Positions 12,209 to 25,589 of a stretch of DNA of 64,000 bases are shown here, one piece after another. The notes under the pieces were generated by a model. It ran no database searches. It saw only the letters and a list, made by a program, of their open reading frames with translations, and had not been told where the DNA came from. The DNA is taken from the NCBI GenBank assembly GCA_014706295.1, contig JACSVZ010000037.1, positions 2,108,001 through 2,172,000 on the forward strand. Reading direction: 5' to 3'. The translations under genes and the position numbers were made by a program. Numbering within the stretch: the first letter of the stretch is position 1; each line of letters starts with the position of its first letter. The stretch is from Lycocorax pyrrhopterus obiensis (taxonomy: Eukaryota > Chordata > Aves > Passeriformes > Paradisaeidae).

Positions 12209-15200
12209 CCCAGAGCTCAGCCCCTCCAGAGCTGAGCACAGCCATGGCCACGGCACAAAATAAAGGCACTGCCAGCAAGAAAAAATCAACTTTTAAAAAT
12301 AACTCTGCCTCGTACACACCGGGCACGGTTTTAGATGAACCCTCCTAAACGCTCGTTGCCGTTAATTAATATGTGCTCGGTGTGTTGAACATAAATATTT
12401 TATGGGAGGAAGAAGGGCTGCTAGGAAAGCTTTAAAATTACCTTTTTTAAGGGCAGAAAATGAGTTTCGAGTGAAAGGATTAGCTTCAAGTGAAAGGAAA
12501 AGTTTTTTTGACAATCACATCCACGTGTGGAGTGGATTTCAGTGCAGCTTCAGCAATTTTTTTTTTCAGTAGCTACTGAAAGGACACAAATCTTTCCTAA
12601 TTTATAAAAAAATAATTCCTATTCGAGCAGCTTTTAAAACTTGTTTCACTTAGAGAACTGGCTGAGGCATTCCCAGGGAACAGGAGGTCACACAGAAGGG
12701 ATGCAAAAGGCCTCTAGGAACCATTGAGGTTTTTTGGGCTGGAAGTTTAAATCTGTGTGTCTGTTTATGCAGATATTTCTGGAGTTCAGTCAGGATAAGG
12801 AAAATCTGTCCAAGTTCACAGCTGGACAACACGTAACTCCCAATACACTGTGATTCTTACATAATTTTCCCCAAAATCCTTAAAAACTTCCCTGAACAAG
12901 GCCTTGTGTTGCCTGAAAAGAGATGTTTGAGCTTTCAGAATTCTGGTTTTCAACACCAATTAAAGCCATTTCCCGTTTGCAGTAAAACAGGTGGAGAAAA
13001 GGAGACAAAAGGATCAGTTCCTTGCTCCTGTCCTTGGGGAATAAATGCCTGGGAGGAGATCAGCCCAAATTCCAGGTTCCTACTGTAATTTCAACTAAAA
13101 GTGATCAAATCCCCTGGTTTCTGAGGATTGGGAATAAAATAGCAGTGGGAGCAAGCAAAATGTGCAATATACAGAAGTTTGGCACCTGGATCCTCATTAA
13201 ACCCCCCAGATATTGTGAACGAGGACAAAGATGATGAGGGAATATCGAACTGCTCACGCAAAACCAACCTTTTTAAACTAAAATGCTGAATTTCGACACC
13301 GGCTACAGCCAAAAATCATCCCATTTTTTGTCTTTTTTTTTTCCAGTAACCATGAAAAGTTATTTCAAATCGTGCTTCATGCTGGTGCTGACAACGTTTC
13401 CTCTCCCAGCAAATCTCCTAAACTTCCTTCATTAATAAGCAGGAAAAAGTTCAATGGACAAAACACAAGGTTTCATCCTGGAAGCTACTCCAAAAAATTG
13501 CTTTAATTTCTTCCATCTTTCTTTGATACAATAAAAATAATAGCAAAAAAATCATTCAATACCTGTTTGGTATTTAATCCTCGTGGCTGCAGTGGGTGAC
13601 AAACCAGGGGAAAGCCAACTCCGAGAGTTTGTTTCAACACTTTGTTTTCAGCTTTTCTGGGCAGACACTCACCAGAATAAATTCCCCCTGAGGAAGCTCG
13701 TGCTCCTGTCTGAGCAACCGAAGAAAAATTGTTGAGCATTCAGAGCAATCTGGGCTTTGTTGAGATTTCCCTTCTCCTACTTTTACAGTCACTTGCCATT
13801 CCATTTAATAAGAGAGAAAACTTTCCTGACCGGCTAAATGATGCCATTCAAGACATTAAGGAAAACACACATACCCTGAAGTAAAGGCAAAATTATGCTG
13901 CAATCATCAAATCAACCTTCTCTTCTTTATCCCATCTGTATATTCTCCTTGGAATAGCTGGAGCAGCGGCTCCACGAGCAGCACAGCCCTACCTGCCTGC
14001 CGCTGCAATTGCTGGTATTTTAATCTCATCAAAGAATCTGAGTTTCTCTTCCTGCTGTTTTGACTTTGCTGTCTCTTAGCCCTGTCACATTCGCTAGTTT
14101 TGAATAAGTGCAGAACTCGCATTTACAGAATTTGCAATCTGCGAGATTGTTTAAGTGATTTATCAAATACTTTGATTGAACACTTATTGCTGCTCCAGTC
14201 CTGAATCTCATTTAAATTGACTGGGCTTGACATAAGCCTTTGGAGTGAACACAGAAACGAGCCCAGGCTCTGGCAGGTACAGCACAAGGGGGGAAAAGTT
14301 CCACCTCCATCCACAGCACTTCTGGAATTACACCCTGATAAAATCAGTGCTCTCTATTCCTCACTGGGCATTTTATGTCTGCTCAAACCACAGTCAGATG
14401 GGCTTTATCTTATTGAGGATGCAGCACAACAGCTCTGCAAGCTGGTTCAGAAAACACAGAACACCCCCCAGGGCTCTAAAACGGAAAATTTGGATTTTCT
14501 CTCAGTGGAGCTGAAGGGCCCAGACCTTTGGAAGGCTCTGCACAGCCACAACCATGTCACTTAAATGCAAGTTAAAATCACTTTGCACTCACAGACAACA
14601 CTCAGACCAAAGAAATGCTGAGGTCTAAGTTCTGAAACATCTAAAAAGCTGGAAAAACGGTGATTTTTTGTCATCAGATGGATGGTGCACCTCTGAGGGA
14701 TGCTAAGCAAAATTGGGGCAAATGGATTTGAAGCTCTACAGAGACAACACCACCCAAAGGGATGCAGCAAAACTCTTCCAAATCAGAACCCAATGCACCC
14801 CAGACAGACAGACACCACTGGAAGGTTCAAGGCCTTCTGCTCCACGGAGGCACCACTTCAATTTAACCCCTGATATATTAAATTCATGCAATCCCCTCTT
14901 TTTTCCTAGGCTTGTGTAGAACAAACACCGTCTCCAAGCCCATGTGCTGCCTGCCACATCCCTCTCCATGGGAGAACCGCTGAGAAACCAAACCTGGACA
15001 TCATTAAAAGCACAGGAGTGCTGCAAGAAATCCCAAAAAACACAGGGAGGAGGGGCAGAGCCAGGGTGGATTCCAAGCACCTGGGATCCCGAGGTGATCA
15101 GACACAGAGCAAGCAGAGGTGGAACAAATGAGGAGAATTTGTTTCAGCCCATCAGAGATGAAGAGAAAACGCTCCTGCAGCACAACGGGCCCGAGGCTTT

Positions 15201-16049
15201 CTTGCTCAATCTGTTGTCTTTCAGGCTCACGGCATTTTCAATGCTTCCTCCAAACTCATGTGGGATAATGCACTTCCAAAAAGTAGGCTCTAGGTATGCA
15301 CATTCTTAAAATCAACCACTCAACACGCATCCAAATAAAAGTGAGCTTTCCTCCCCATTTTCCCCAAGAAAGGAAGCTCAGAGCCCTTTTATGCATTGTG
15401 AATGGCCCACCTAATTTAGACTGAATTATACCCTAACCTTCATTTCCCCTTTACTTCTTTGCTCCATTCAGTAGTTTCTGACTTCAGCTAATTCACTAAC
15501 AATCCCAGCTGGTCCTTCCCAGCTCCCAGTTCTTTAGCACATTGTCCAAGGAAACTATGTGCTCCCATCTACACTGGTATTCCACTCTCCAATTAACCTA
15601 CTGCTGAGAGGCTTTACCCCTTTCCACCATCCATTCCTCTGCACAGACATTTCTTTTTTTTTTTTTTTTAACCTTTTCCTTCTTGAATTAAAGCGCAGGA
15701 GATCCCTTCCAGGTGAGAAGGTGCTACATTTATTTGCTGGAGGTTACTCAGGAAGACACAGGATGAGGGTGAAAGAAAAACCTGCTTGATCTGTGCTGCA
15801 TTTCAGAGCCGAGTGCTAAGGCACGGATGTTGAAGGTAGAAGCAAACAAATAACAAAAGAATTTCCACACTTGCCCTGGGACAGGCGTGAGCTTGTTCTG
15901 AGCGCTGAACCCTGGCAGAGGAGCCAGCTCAGCCCGAGGTGTGCCTGGGGTTTGATCCCCACACGGGTGGCACTGCTGGAGGCGCGGCCGTGGATTTGTG
16001 TTCTCGTTGTTTAAAGGAATCAATCGAATTTTTTAGCACACAGGTCTGA

Positions 16050-16480
16050 CTTTGGTGGCAACAGGAGGGAGGGCTTCATTCTTTTTTTCCAAACAGTAGG
16101 AACTATATGTTTGTGAGGTCAGTTTTTTGAGTACTTTTGATATTATATTCGCGTTATTCCCGATGTAAGGTTTAGGGCTTGTTTAAAACTCTGGATTTTA
16201 AATTTAATTCTGCATCTCTTCTTGTTAATGATTTTCACAAGCACTTTGGCTTAAAGGTTTTTTGGTTTATTTGTGTCAGTTTTAAAGGTACATATGTAGG
16301 AAACGTTCCTGGAGATGTATTAACTCATATTCCCTTTTCTGTATCAGAAAATGATGTAGTGAAACAACGATGTACAAGTATGGTTAAAACAGATACCTTT
16401 AAATTTAGTATTTAAAGACTCAGTGCTGACTTTACATTACGAGTGGTCTTAAATGGCTCTCATAAAGACCTCCTTACAAA
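16050..16480. promoter_or_regulatory. Unassigned AT-rich unique block
   Basis: A 430-base AT-rich stretch of unusual composition compared with its flanks. It includes CpG words such as attcgcgttattcccg and a 78-codon open frame that I could not match to any family. It could be a conserved element or a very old transposon remnant. Confidence 0.2.
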
Positions 16481-16614
16481 GGTGGATGTTGTTGGAGGAA
16501 GGGGCCGTAGCTATGCTCCCTGTGGGCCTGGAGGGCTCCTCGCTGTGAGAGTTTTGTCACGTCTGCAAGAGAGAAGCCTCGATCCATGTTTCAGATCTAT
16601 TTCACCGATTACCT

Positions 16615-16649
16615 GATATATAAATATATATAAATCTATATAAATAAAA
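16615..16649. repeat. AT-rich (TATA)-type low-complexity tract
   Basis: Runs of atata and taaata blocks over 35 bases with no G and a single C. Confidence 0.75.
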
Positions 16650-17527
16650 CTTTAGCTCTGTCTGATCAGGAACAGAGATGACCTCAATCATTTGGGTGCC
16701 TGACCACATCACATTTGCACAAACGGAACGAACCAGCCAGCAACTGTTCTGCCATTTTGGGATAAATCCGAGGCTTCAACATCTTGGAGTCCCCTGCCCA
16801 ACACCACTTTACACCCAGAATTCCCACAGCAAATATTAATAAACCTCTCTGGGTTCAGGCTAGAGCCTTGTGTCTCTCACAATGAGGGCCTGCATATCTC
16901 CTCTGCTGATAAAAATTGTCCCCCTCTTCACTTCAACCCTTACGGTTATCCCAAAAACTCCTTCCTTGTGCAGATTAAAACCACATTTTAGAAGACCTGA
17001 ACTTCCAGGCATGCTTCCTGACATCCATTTAACATTTCCCTCTCTGCCACCATGCCGAGTGCCTTCTTTCTGGGTGAATGGCCCAGATCTCATCGCTGAC
17101 AAGATCCCAGATAAAACAAAGACAGGGAAAAACGTAATTGCTGTTAAACACCCACCTCCCCCAATTCCTCCTTCTCTTGTACATTTGCTTGGAAGCAAGT
17201 GAGCATAACACCAGCCCCATGCTCGGAAAGTGGGGCTGGGAATCAGGCAGTGGGAAAGTCAACATGGAGCAGCGTGTCCATTTGTTTTGATTTATCTCAC
17301 TAACTTCAATTGACAGTTAATTCATCAGAGGAGGAAAATGCCAGCCTAGTGAAAACACAGCTCGTGAAGGGGAGAGAACCGAGTGGAAAACACAGAGTGT
17401 GGATAATACAGGTAATAAATTAAAGGATACAGTATCAGTATTTTATCATTCCCGTTCTGGGTTTGCTATATCCCGACTCTTGCCAATTACACTTTATAGT
17501 GAGCGGTAAATTTACACTGATTTATTT

Positions 17528-17546
17528 CACACACACACACACACAC
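17528..17546. repeat. (CA)n microsatellite
   Basis: Nine and a half perfect CA units lie between tgatttattt and gcccttt. Confidence 0.88.
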
Positions 17547-20500
17547 GCCCTTTACAAAATGAGGTGACTTTGGAGAACAGGAAAAGACAGGGAAAGGAGT
17601 CACTTTGGCTCAAATTCCTAAATCTGAAATTTCCAGCGGCAGCTACCACAGGCGAGATGAGAATTTACACTGAGAACGTTGGCTTGGATCTAAAATCCAC
17701 AAAAAGAACGAAGGGTTGAAAATGGGATTTGCAGCAGCAGTGAGGGTGCACCAGTGGCACCAGTGCAGGGCGTGGGGATGCACTGGGAGCCTCACATCTC
17801 CCTGTGGGCTGATCCATGGTCTGCCCGGGCTCACGGGGCTGGGTATCCCTCCTTATCCAGGGAAATGCTCCAGGTATTCCCTGCTTTAGCCCCCTGACCC
17901 CACAGCTTCTCCCTTGGAGTCATTTGTAATCACCCAGCAACATTTAATTGCTCCCTGTTCAGGGGCTATTTTGCCTTCAATGCCCCTCTCTCCCAAAGGA
18001 TGTTCTTCAGGCTGGTCTTTACCTGACCTTAGGACAACATCAGTGACAATAAAAGCTGGAGATGGGATTTAGGGAGGATGTGAGAGCCTGGCCCAGTTCT
18101 ACTGTGCTCACCCAGAACCCTGAGCCATCAGGTAAGAGATATCAGACAGAAAATCCCTGCTGGGATGAATTTATGCATTTATTTCACTCACACCATCCCC
18201 GTCCTCTCTGAACCTCCTCATCTCCTGTGTTCTGGAATTTGGCTTTCGCTACAAAAAGCAGAACTTGTTTTTATTTCATTTGAACACTTTTCCCTGTAGT
18301 TTCATCAAATGCCCCTGCTCCAAGGATCCTGCTTGTTCTTAGACAACAATCCCACCTCGAAGTTCAGCCTTGCACAGACACAACTCGGATTACCCTTCCC
18401 TGCATACACTGAATTAAATGACCTCACGTTTGTTTGAATGGAAGTTAACCTGTGATCTTTCGGGCCCACTCCCTGAGTTTTTCAGGGCTGCTGAACATTT
18501 TGGGCACCATCCCTGATGCTGAACTTCCATCTGGGAACTGCTGCTCCTCCACTCAGCAGCAAACCCCAATTTCTGCTCCAAAGAGCACAGACAGCTCAAC
18601 AAGGAGCTGATCTTCCTGCCTTTTTTTTTTTTTCCCCTTAAATCACCTTGTACGCTTATTAAACCCCAAGCACAGCTGCAGGGGACTAGAAGAAATTAAG
18701 CTTCTTTCTGTCCATTTCCCAGGAAACTGGACAAGAGCCAGAAATAATCTGTCCTGGTTGAAGTATCTGCATTTTGCCTCCACAGCTCTGCAGAAAGGCA
18801 GCATCCCCATCTCCCTGCCACGCTGCTGAAATTCATTTTGAAGATGATAAAACCACTTAGGAACAGGGAAAGATCCTTCACTTCTGAGGGTGGGAGTGTC
18901 CATAAATCAGGGCTTGGGACAATGGTTCAGTTGGTGTTTAAGAGATGAGCTGCCCACACTTTTGGTTGGAGCACAAGTAAACTCACACCAAGGTGCAAGT
19001 TACTACCAGTGCAGCACTTTTGAATTGTTAGGCTAAAAAAGGGATTAAACAACCACCAAAAAAAAGATTGTATCAACTCTGAAAATCCTACACCTCCCCT
19101 ATTGCTGGCTAAAGGCTGCAAAGGCACAAATATGGGGAAGGACACAGGAGAGGGAAAGGAATCACAGCCTGAACTTTCACCCGAAGTCCTAAATGAAATC
19201 ACAAGTCTTGCAAAGGTTTGGAGAAGTCTGGGTACTTCTGTTACATTCACTGTGAGGGGGTTGATTGCTCAGAAAGGAAATTCCCAATTATTGCAGTGGG
19301 ATTTATGGGTGGGTATGGTCCCAAATGCCAGTCTGGCCCAGTGAACGGGCTAAACCCCTTAAAATACCTTAAAAATGGGTATACTCTTTTTTTATATAGG
19401 TATAACTCCTTAAAATGCCTTAAAGCCTTAAAACAATTCCAAAACTTTGATCTTTCACCTGCACCCGGTTTCTAAACCCTCTGTGGCTGACGTTTGGCAT
19501 CACCTGACAGTGCAATACCCATTTCACAGCACGTTTTCCCTGGCTGCTGCCACCCCTCCACCTGCAGCTCCACCCTTTGCCTCTTCCTGGCTTTCCAGCA
19601 AAAGCTGAAATATTCCAGAATGTTCTGGTATATCAAAAATCCAAATAATCTGCTGAAGGTGCAAGCTCTGCTCTCAGAGGGGTTTTAGATGGGGATGTTC
19701 CTGCTCCCTGGCCAGGCCCAGCAGTCCCACCAGGATTCGGCCAAAGGAGGTTCCCACCCTGCCAGAGGACACGAGGCAGCACCACAGCCCCAGCAACAAC
19801 CAAAATCACTGGGGCTGCACTGAATTCTCCCCCTGCAAAAGCTTTTTTTTCACTCCAAGGAATCAACCACAACGAGCTGAGTTTGGTGGATAAGGATCCC
19901 ACTCAGCTGAGCAGGCTGTGATGTAGCTGTGAAGTTCCCAAGTTGTTAAATAACCTTCTCCTTCATTACATAAAAGACGAAGGAAGCTAAAAGCTGTAAG
20001 CACTAAACCAGAATCTGATGTTTTATGGCATTTAGGGGTGGAATTATCCAATCCCACGAAAGCTGCCTGTGCGGCACAGACAGGAAATTCACCCCAACTA
20101 CAGCTGACAACTCTCCCCTCCTTCAAGAGACAAATATTTATTCTTCTCCTTGCTGCAATTCTTTTGGACTATGCCTGTTGTCAGCTACAGGAGAATCATG
20201 GGTTTCCTGTTGGGATCTTTGACACTTGTCAAGTTCACTTCAAAAAAATTCCCCTCTTGCGGCGTTAAAAACACACTCCCAAGGAAAGTTCTGCTGCCCT
20301 GCTGCACCAAAACACTTTTAGCACATAGAGATGTAATCCAGTTTTTAAACTTTGCTCTCAGTCAATAAAATGGATTTAAATTTGCCTCGTTAACAGTTCT
20401 GAAGGAGCTGAGCCTGTCCCCCCTCCCTGCCCTGCTTTGGGGACAGACACGGAGCCCCTGGGAAGGACCGGCGGCGCTGGGGACACTGCTCAGTCCTGCC

Positions 20501-20699
20501 ACTCTCTGCCTCCGAGACAGGAGGTTTATCCAGCTCCTCACATCGCTCTTCTTTCCCAAACATCTGGCTGTGGTGGCTCCCCCAGCCCGCCCCTTCCCTT
20601 CCCCTTGCTCCAAGTTGAAGGCAGTTCACCACTTACGGTCATTTACAGCTTACATCCCGGCAAATCCAGAAGGTGTCTGATGAAAAAGAGGGACTAGCC

Positions 20700-20970
20700 A
20701 AGCATCTTAATCCCCCTGTTCATTCATGCTCTCTGTAATGTTCTTTCAGGCCTCTGCTGAGAGACTGGGCTGAAATGAAGGCTGATAAATTAGTCTGGAG
20801 GGAAACAAGGCAGATTCTGCTTGTAAAAGGTCATTCTAACTTTGTTCTGGGTGAGGGTTTATCTTGACTGCAGCTGCGACAGACAATGGCCGGGGCCTAA
20901 ACGGCAGAAATCCAAGCTCTGCTCACGAAATTACTGTGCTGATAAGGGAGAATGGGCTTCAGGGAGATCT
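20700..20970. promoter_or_regulatory. Candidate conserved non-coding block
   Basis: Contains ctgataaattagtc (GATA plus TAAT), cttgactgcagctgcg (E-box CAGCTG), an ACAATGG SOX-type site at 20883-20889 and cgaaattactg. It directly adjoins the G-quadruplex at 20975. Confidence 0.3.
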
Positions 20971-20974
20971 AAAT

Positions 20975-21008
20975 GGGAAAAGGGAGGTGGGGGGACGAGG
21001 GAGGTGGG
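20975..21008 (+). other. Predicted G-quadruplex
   Basis: Five-run G pattern with GGG, GGG, GGGGGG, GGG and GGG separated by four-base loops AAAA, AGGT, ACGA and AGGT. It satisfies the usual G3+N1-7 rule on the plus strand, the template for PRDM16 transcription. Confidence 0.65.
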
Positions 21009-21582
21009 TGAGACATGGGGATTTTTGAACAGGATTGAACGGGGATGGCACAATGAGATGTACAATTAAAGCAGGCCGCTGTCCGAAAGGGAAGGAGCAC
21101 ACGGCTCCCAAAGGGAGGAGAGAACCCCCCGTGTGTGCTGAGGGAAAGGGTGGGCACCAGGGGGCCGAACGTGGAGCAGACAGGTTGTAAAATACACTAA
21201 ACACAGAGGTGGCTCTGAAAGGTCAGGGCTGCACCACTAAAGGTCCAGGCATCGCTTCCAGGACACATCAGGGATTTATTTCCCCAGCAACACGTGGCCA
21301 AGAGCAGACAATATAACCCCACCGAGGAGCGTGCAGGAGCGGAACACGGGGTGAGAACCCTCCTCAGTGGAAAACATTTTCATTTCTTTAGTAACTTTTT
21401 GTGCCTTTTGGGGCAAAGAGAGTAAATGAGGGTGAGTTGTGACGAGCCACCCTCCAGCCTGTGCTTCTGAGTGCCCTGAGAGATGCCTCTCCTTTACTGG
21501 CACTGGAGCACTGCAGACACACGAAATGGTCCCAGCCCACTGTCACCTCTCTGGAACCCAGTTCCTGCTCCACTCAGGCCTG

Positions 21583-22093
21583 GAGCTGAGATCCCGCTGC
21601 CTCCAGCCCTGGGATCCAGCACAGGATGGACCTGGAGCTGCTGGGGAGAGTCCAGAGGAGGCTCCAGGATGATCAGAGGGATGGAGCAGCTCTGCTGGGA
21701 GGAAAGGTTGGGGCAGCTGGGATTGCTCAGCCTGGAGAAGAGAAGGTGGCCTGATTGTGGCCTTCCAGTGCCTGGAGGGAGCCAACAAGAAAGATGGAGA
21801 AAGACTCTTTACAAGGGCCTGGAGTGCCAGGACAAGGGGGAATGGCTTCAAACTGAAAGGGAGTAGGGTTAGATGGGATATTAGGAAAAAATTCCTCCCT
21901 GTGAGGGTGGGGAGGCCCTGGCACAGGGTGCCCAGAGAAGCTGTGGCTGCCCCTGGATCCCTGGAAGTCTACAAGGTCAGGTTGGATGGACTTGGAGCAC
22001 CCTGGGATAGTGGAAGGTGTCCCTGCCCGTGGGAAGTGGTGGAATGAGATGGGCTTTAATGTCCCTTCCAACCCTTCCTACGATTCCATGATT
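21583..22093 (+). mobile_element. CR1 LINE, longer 3' fragment
   Basis: This copy extends further 5' than most in the window. Sense CR1 blocks in order are gagagtccagaggaggctcc, gggatggagcagctctgc, gctcagcctggagaagag, aagaaagatggagaaagact, gggaatggcttcaaactg, gtgagggtggggaggcc, cccagagaagctgtggc, ggaaggtgtccctgcccg and cccttccaacccttcc, ending gattccatgatttt. It shares its upstream half (opposite strand) with the fragment at 58186-58545, so the two probably belong to one subfamily. Confidence 0.93.
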
Positions 22094-23359
22094 TTGTTGC
22101 CTGTCTGCTGTGAGGACAGAGGGGACCAGGAAATCAGGAAAGCTGCACAACGCAGCCAAGGTGGAGATTTTACAAGGGTGCCTCACAAAGCAGCTGGGCC
22201 TCAGTCACAACTTGAGAAGGAGAGTCCCTGACTGGGAATAACTCTTCCAAAGACACCCCCACGCTCTGGAAATGCTTCTTCCACCCCAAGGGCCAATTCC
22301 CAACCTTGCCTGACCCCTGGGCCTCCTCCTGCCGCCGTGATTCTTCCATTCATGTTTCTAAAAATGACTCAAACTCAGCTTCACACCTTCCCTGGACAAG
22401 CAGCCCTTGTTTTGCAGAGCTGAGCTCTCTCAATACTGGGACTGCCTTGTTTTGCACAGGTCCCAGCCCTTTGCTGGGATGGAACTCACAGAAGGAGGAA
22501 TAACGAGCACACAGAAAGAGGAAAGGATTCAAAAAGAGGATGAATAATCAAGAGCTGTGTTAGCAAGCGAAGAACCGAGTCCCACCCATGTCCCACTCCT
22601 TCAGAAAAAGCAATGGACCCAACCTTTCATTTCCATCCCGAAACACAACAAAACTCCCTGGTGTTTCCAGAGCCAAGCAAGAGGCAACTGAAGTGCCAAA
22701 ATGTGTGAAGTCCTAAATCCCAAACAAAGGAAGTCTTGCTACATTTACCAGCTCTCCACATCCATGGTGCTGCTCCGTATTTGCCACGCGCAAAGGAGGA
22801 TGGTACCAAATTATGCAGGGAATGTGATTTTCCCATGCTTTAAAAGTAATTAACACATCATTTTACTAGGGAAAATGCAGCTGTTGGTACTTTTTGCATG
22901 GCACAGATTGAGGTAAAGAGATTTAATTTAGAACCTTCAGACTTTAGGATTGACCAGGAGCTCAGATGGGATCCACTGAAGGGTTTGCTGACCCTGACCA
23001 CACTCCTGGACCTCACCCTGGAGCTCTCAGCGCCCCAATCCCACATGAACATCTCCGGGCAGTGAGGAGCTGATTCCCAAAAAACCAACACCCTCCTGAG
23101 TGCCTCCTACCAGCAGCCTGAAAACTCCAAAACGAGTTCTTTCGCATCGCTCCTGCCTTCCCAAACTGCCACTGAGGGAGTCCCCGGAGCGCTGCCTCCC
23201 CCAGACCCCACGTTTATTGATGGTTTCGCTCATCGATCGCTCCCTTTACGAGCGGACAAAACGCAGGTTGGATTTCCCTGTAGGTGAACATTCCAGAGGA
23301 AGAAGCAGTGCCCTGAGTTCTGCAGGGCTTTTGACAATGAAAAAAGCGCTATTTCGCAA

Positions 23360-23620
23360 ACCCTGTGGTCACCACTGAGCTGTTGGTGGGATTTTTCGTT
23401 CTCTTTTTCCTTTGTGAATGCGTGGCTGATAAAATCCTGCTTCAGGAGCTGGTGTTCAGGGATGGCTCTCGAAGACGAAAGGAAAATATTTATTTCCTTT
23501 TTCTGCTTGTGAATCAGAATGTTCTATTTAAAGAAAGTGCCCTCTGCCGGATTGCTCATGAGTTATTACCCCTTATGGAAATAAAAGAGAAATATCAGGA
23601 GGTATTCTTAGTCATTCCCT
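23360..23620. promoter_or_regulatory. Candidate conserved non-coding block
   Basis: Repeat-free block with tggctgataaaatcc, aaaatatttatttcc and ctcatgagttattacc. A 107-codon hydrophobic open frame crosses it on the plus strand. No splice context or family match supports coding. Confidence 0.22.
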
Positions 23621-24167
23621 TCCCCTGTCTCTTCTTTTTTTCCCTTAATTCCTTATATACCCATGTTTTAGCCAAGTGCCTAAGATAGAGCAAATTATCT
23701 TGGCATTCTTGGGCCTAAAAAAGGCTTTACTCTCTTAACCCTGGCACTGAAGCATTTGGGGAAATGTCAAAAAACAGGACAAATTTCAGTCGTTTCACTT
23801 GGATGCCATAAGGTGCATTTTTCACTTTTATCCAGGGTCGAAATTAATAAATTAAACCCCCCCCCAAAGATGGAGCTGTAGACAATGGGATTTTGCTTGT
23901 GATTCCATCAGCTTCTTCCTCTCAACCCCAACCCAGTCCGTGTTCCTCCCGGCACGGTTGTAATTCCAAGGGTAAGAAACAGCCCAACAATTGTCAGCAC
24001 CTGGATGTGACCCTTCCCCTTCCTCGTGGTGGTCCCCTGACACCAGAACAAAACCCAGATCCTGCGTGGAAAATCAAAGTATTGATGCTCTCCCAGAGCT
24101 GCTCCATGGGAAGGGGATGGAACTGAGCATGCACAAAGCTGAGCAACCTCCTTGGCCCAAAATCTCA

Positions 24168-24238
24168 TTAAAAAAACTTAAATATTAAAAATAATTAAAA
24201 TTAACAGAATAAAAATTAAATCTTTAAAATATTTAGAG
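24168..24238. repeat. AT-rich low-complexity tract
   Basis: About 70 bases of A/T with repeated taaaa and attaaa motifs (ttaaatattaaaaataa, ataaaaattaaatctt). No family was recognised. Confidence 0.7.
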
Positions 24239-24965
24239 GTCAGGAACTTATTTTTCCTGCTCAAGGTTAATTTTTTGTTTCACTTAAGCTCTGAGTTTTG
24301 GTCCAAAGCAAGAGTTTCTCTGCAGTTTTATATCCGTGTGTATAAAAATTCTACCTGGGGATGCTCTTGGCAACTACTGGGGGCAGCCCCAGGGTGCTCT
24401 GACATTCTGCTTTCCTCATGAACCCACAGATTCTTCCATTTTCAGAGGGATTCCAGCCTGGCAGATCTGGGAAATGGTGAAGGAACCTCGCATGGGAAAC
24501 ATTTGCTGTGCAGGTAACGCTCTGCACCTCGGGGAGGAACACACACAGAATCCCTCAGCAATTCCCCTGCAAGAGCAGTTGGAAAACAGCAATTCAGGAA
24601 CTCCTTTTCCCTGAGGGAGAGAAGCTGCTGCAGGAACATCATTCCCCAGGCAAAGGGAGAGGCAGAGGCTGGGGAAAATGAATGAATCAGGGAAGGAAAA
24701 CGAGCAGGAAATGTCATCACATCCTCGCAGGGCCCAGCTGAGAGCCCGTCAGCGAGAGAGGAGTGAGAGGAGCTTTGGGGATTTCTTTGCTCATTTAAAG
24801 GATTCACACTCCTTTCAGCATCTCTGGCTAAGACGGGACAGACAAGAACTCGCTGCTTCAGCTGGATCAGCTTTTAAAGGGAAATGAAGGAATTCCTGGA
24901 TGATCTGAACTGGGGAGCGCGGCAAAACCGTCACAGTTCAGGCGGTGCTTAGAGGCTCCTTCCTA

Positions 24966-25045
24966 TCTTAATATTTTTAAGATATTTTTTCAAATATAAA
25001 TTTAAAAATATATTTTGATTTTGGAGATATTTTAATATATTTACG
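24966..25045. repeat. AT-rich low-complexity tract with short inverted repeats
   Basis: About 80 bases of A/T carrying alternating aatatttt and aaaatata blocks, which can fold locally. It lies 120 bases before the AT hairpin at 25162. Confidence 0.65.
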
Positions 25046-25161
25046 ACTCCAGGAAACACGACGTAATTCTCCTCCCAGCATTTAAGGCCAGTCATGGAAA
25101 GTAAATTTCCCTTGGCACTTTGGAGTATTTTTAAAAAGCAGAGAAAAAAAAAAATTTAAAA

Positions 25162-25193
25162 ATTCCTGCTAAAAATTTAAATTTTTCAGGAAT
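25162..25193. repeat. Inverted repeat enclosing a perfect 16-base AT palindrome
   Basis: The arms attcctg (25162-25168) and caggaat (25187-25193) are perfect complements. Between them lies AAAAATTTAAATTTTT (25171-25186), which equals its own reverse complement. Together they can form a cruciform. No known element boundary coincides with it. Confidence 0.8.
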
Positions 25194-25589
25194 AGCGAGG
25201 TTGGACTGCTAAAGTGTGTTCAAAACCCAGCAGTTTTCTCTGGCCCAGATGTGGAGCCAGAACTCTGCTGCATCCTCAGCTGCTGCCTCCCATTTTCTCC
25301 CCAGTTATTTGTCTTCCGTGGGACAGCCTCTCTCTTCCCCTCCATGTAGGAAATGAGAGCACTTATTTATTTTCCCTATGCAAAGGAGCAGCCTGGCTCT
25401 GACACCTCAGCTGAGAGAAGCCTTTGTGCTTCAGCAAATAACCTCTCTTAAGATAGAAATTAAAATACAGACTAAAACAAACTGTGTTTATCAGTGGTAT
25501 TTACCCCGTGAAGCAAACTGAGCTAAAATCATGACTGCTTCCAAACCTCCCAAAATCCAGGTGCTAAATTCCCCTCCAGGATGAGATCC

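Noticed and set aside
23365..23688. 107-codon hydrophobic frame as a small membrane protein
   Set aside because: T-rich DNA gives Phe/Leu-rich frames by chance. There is no start context, homologue or exon structure.
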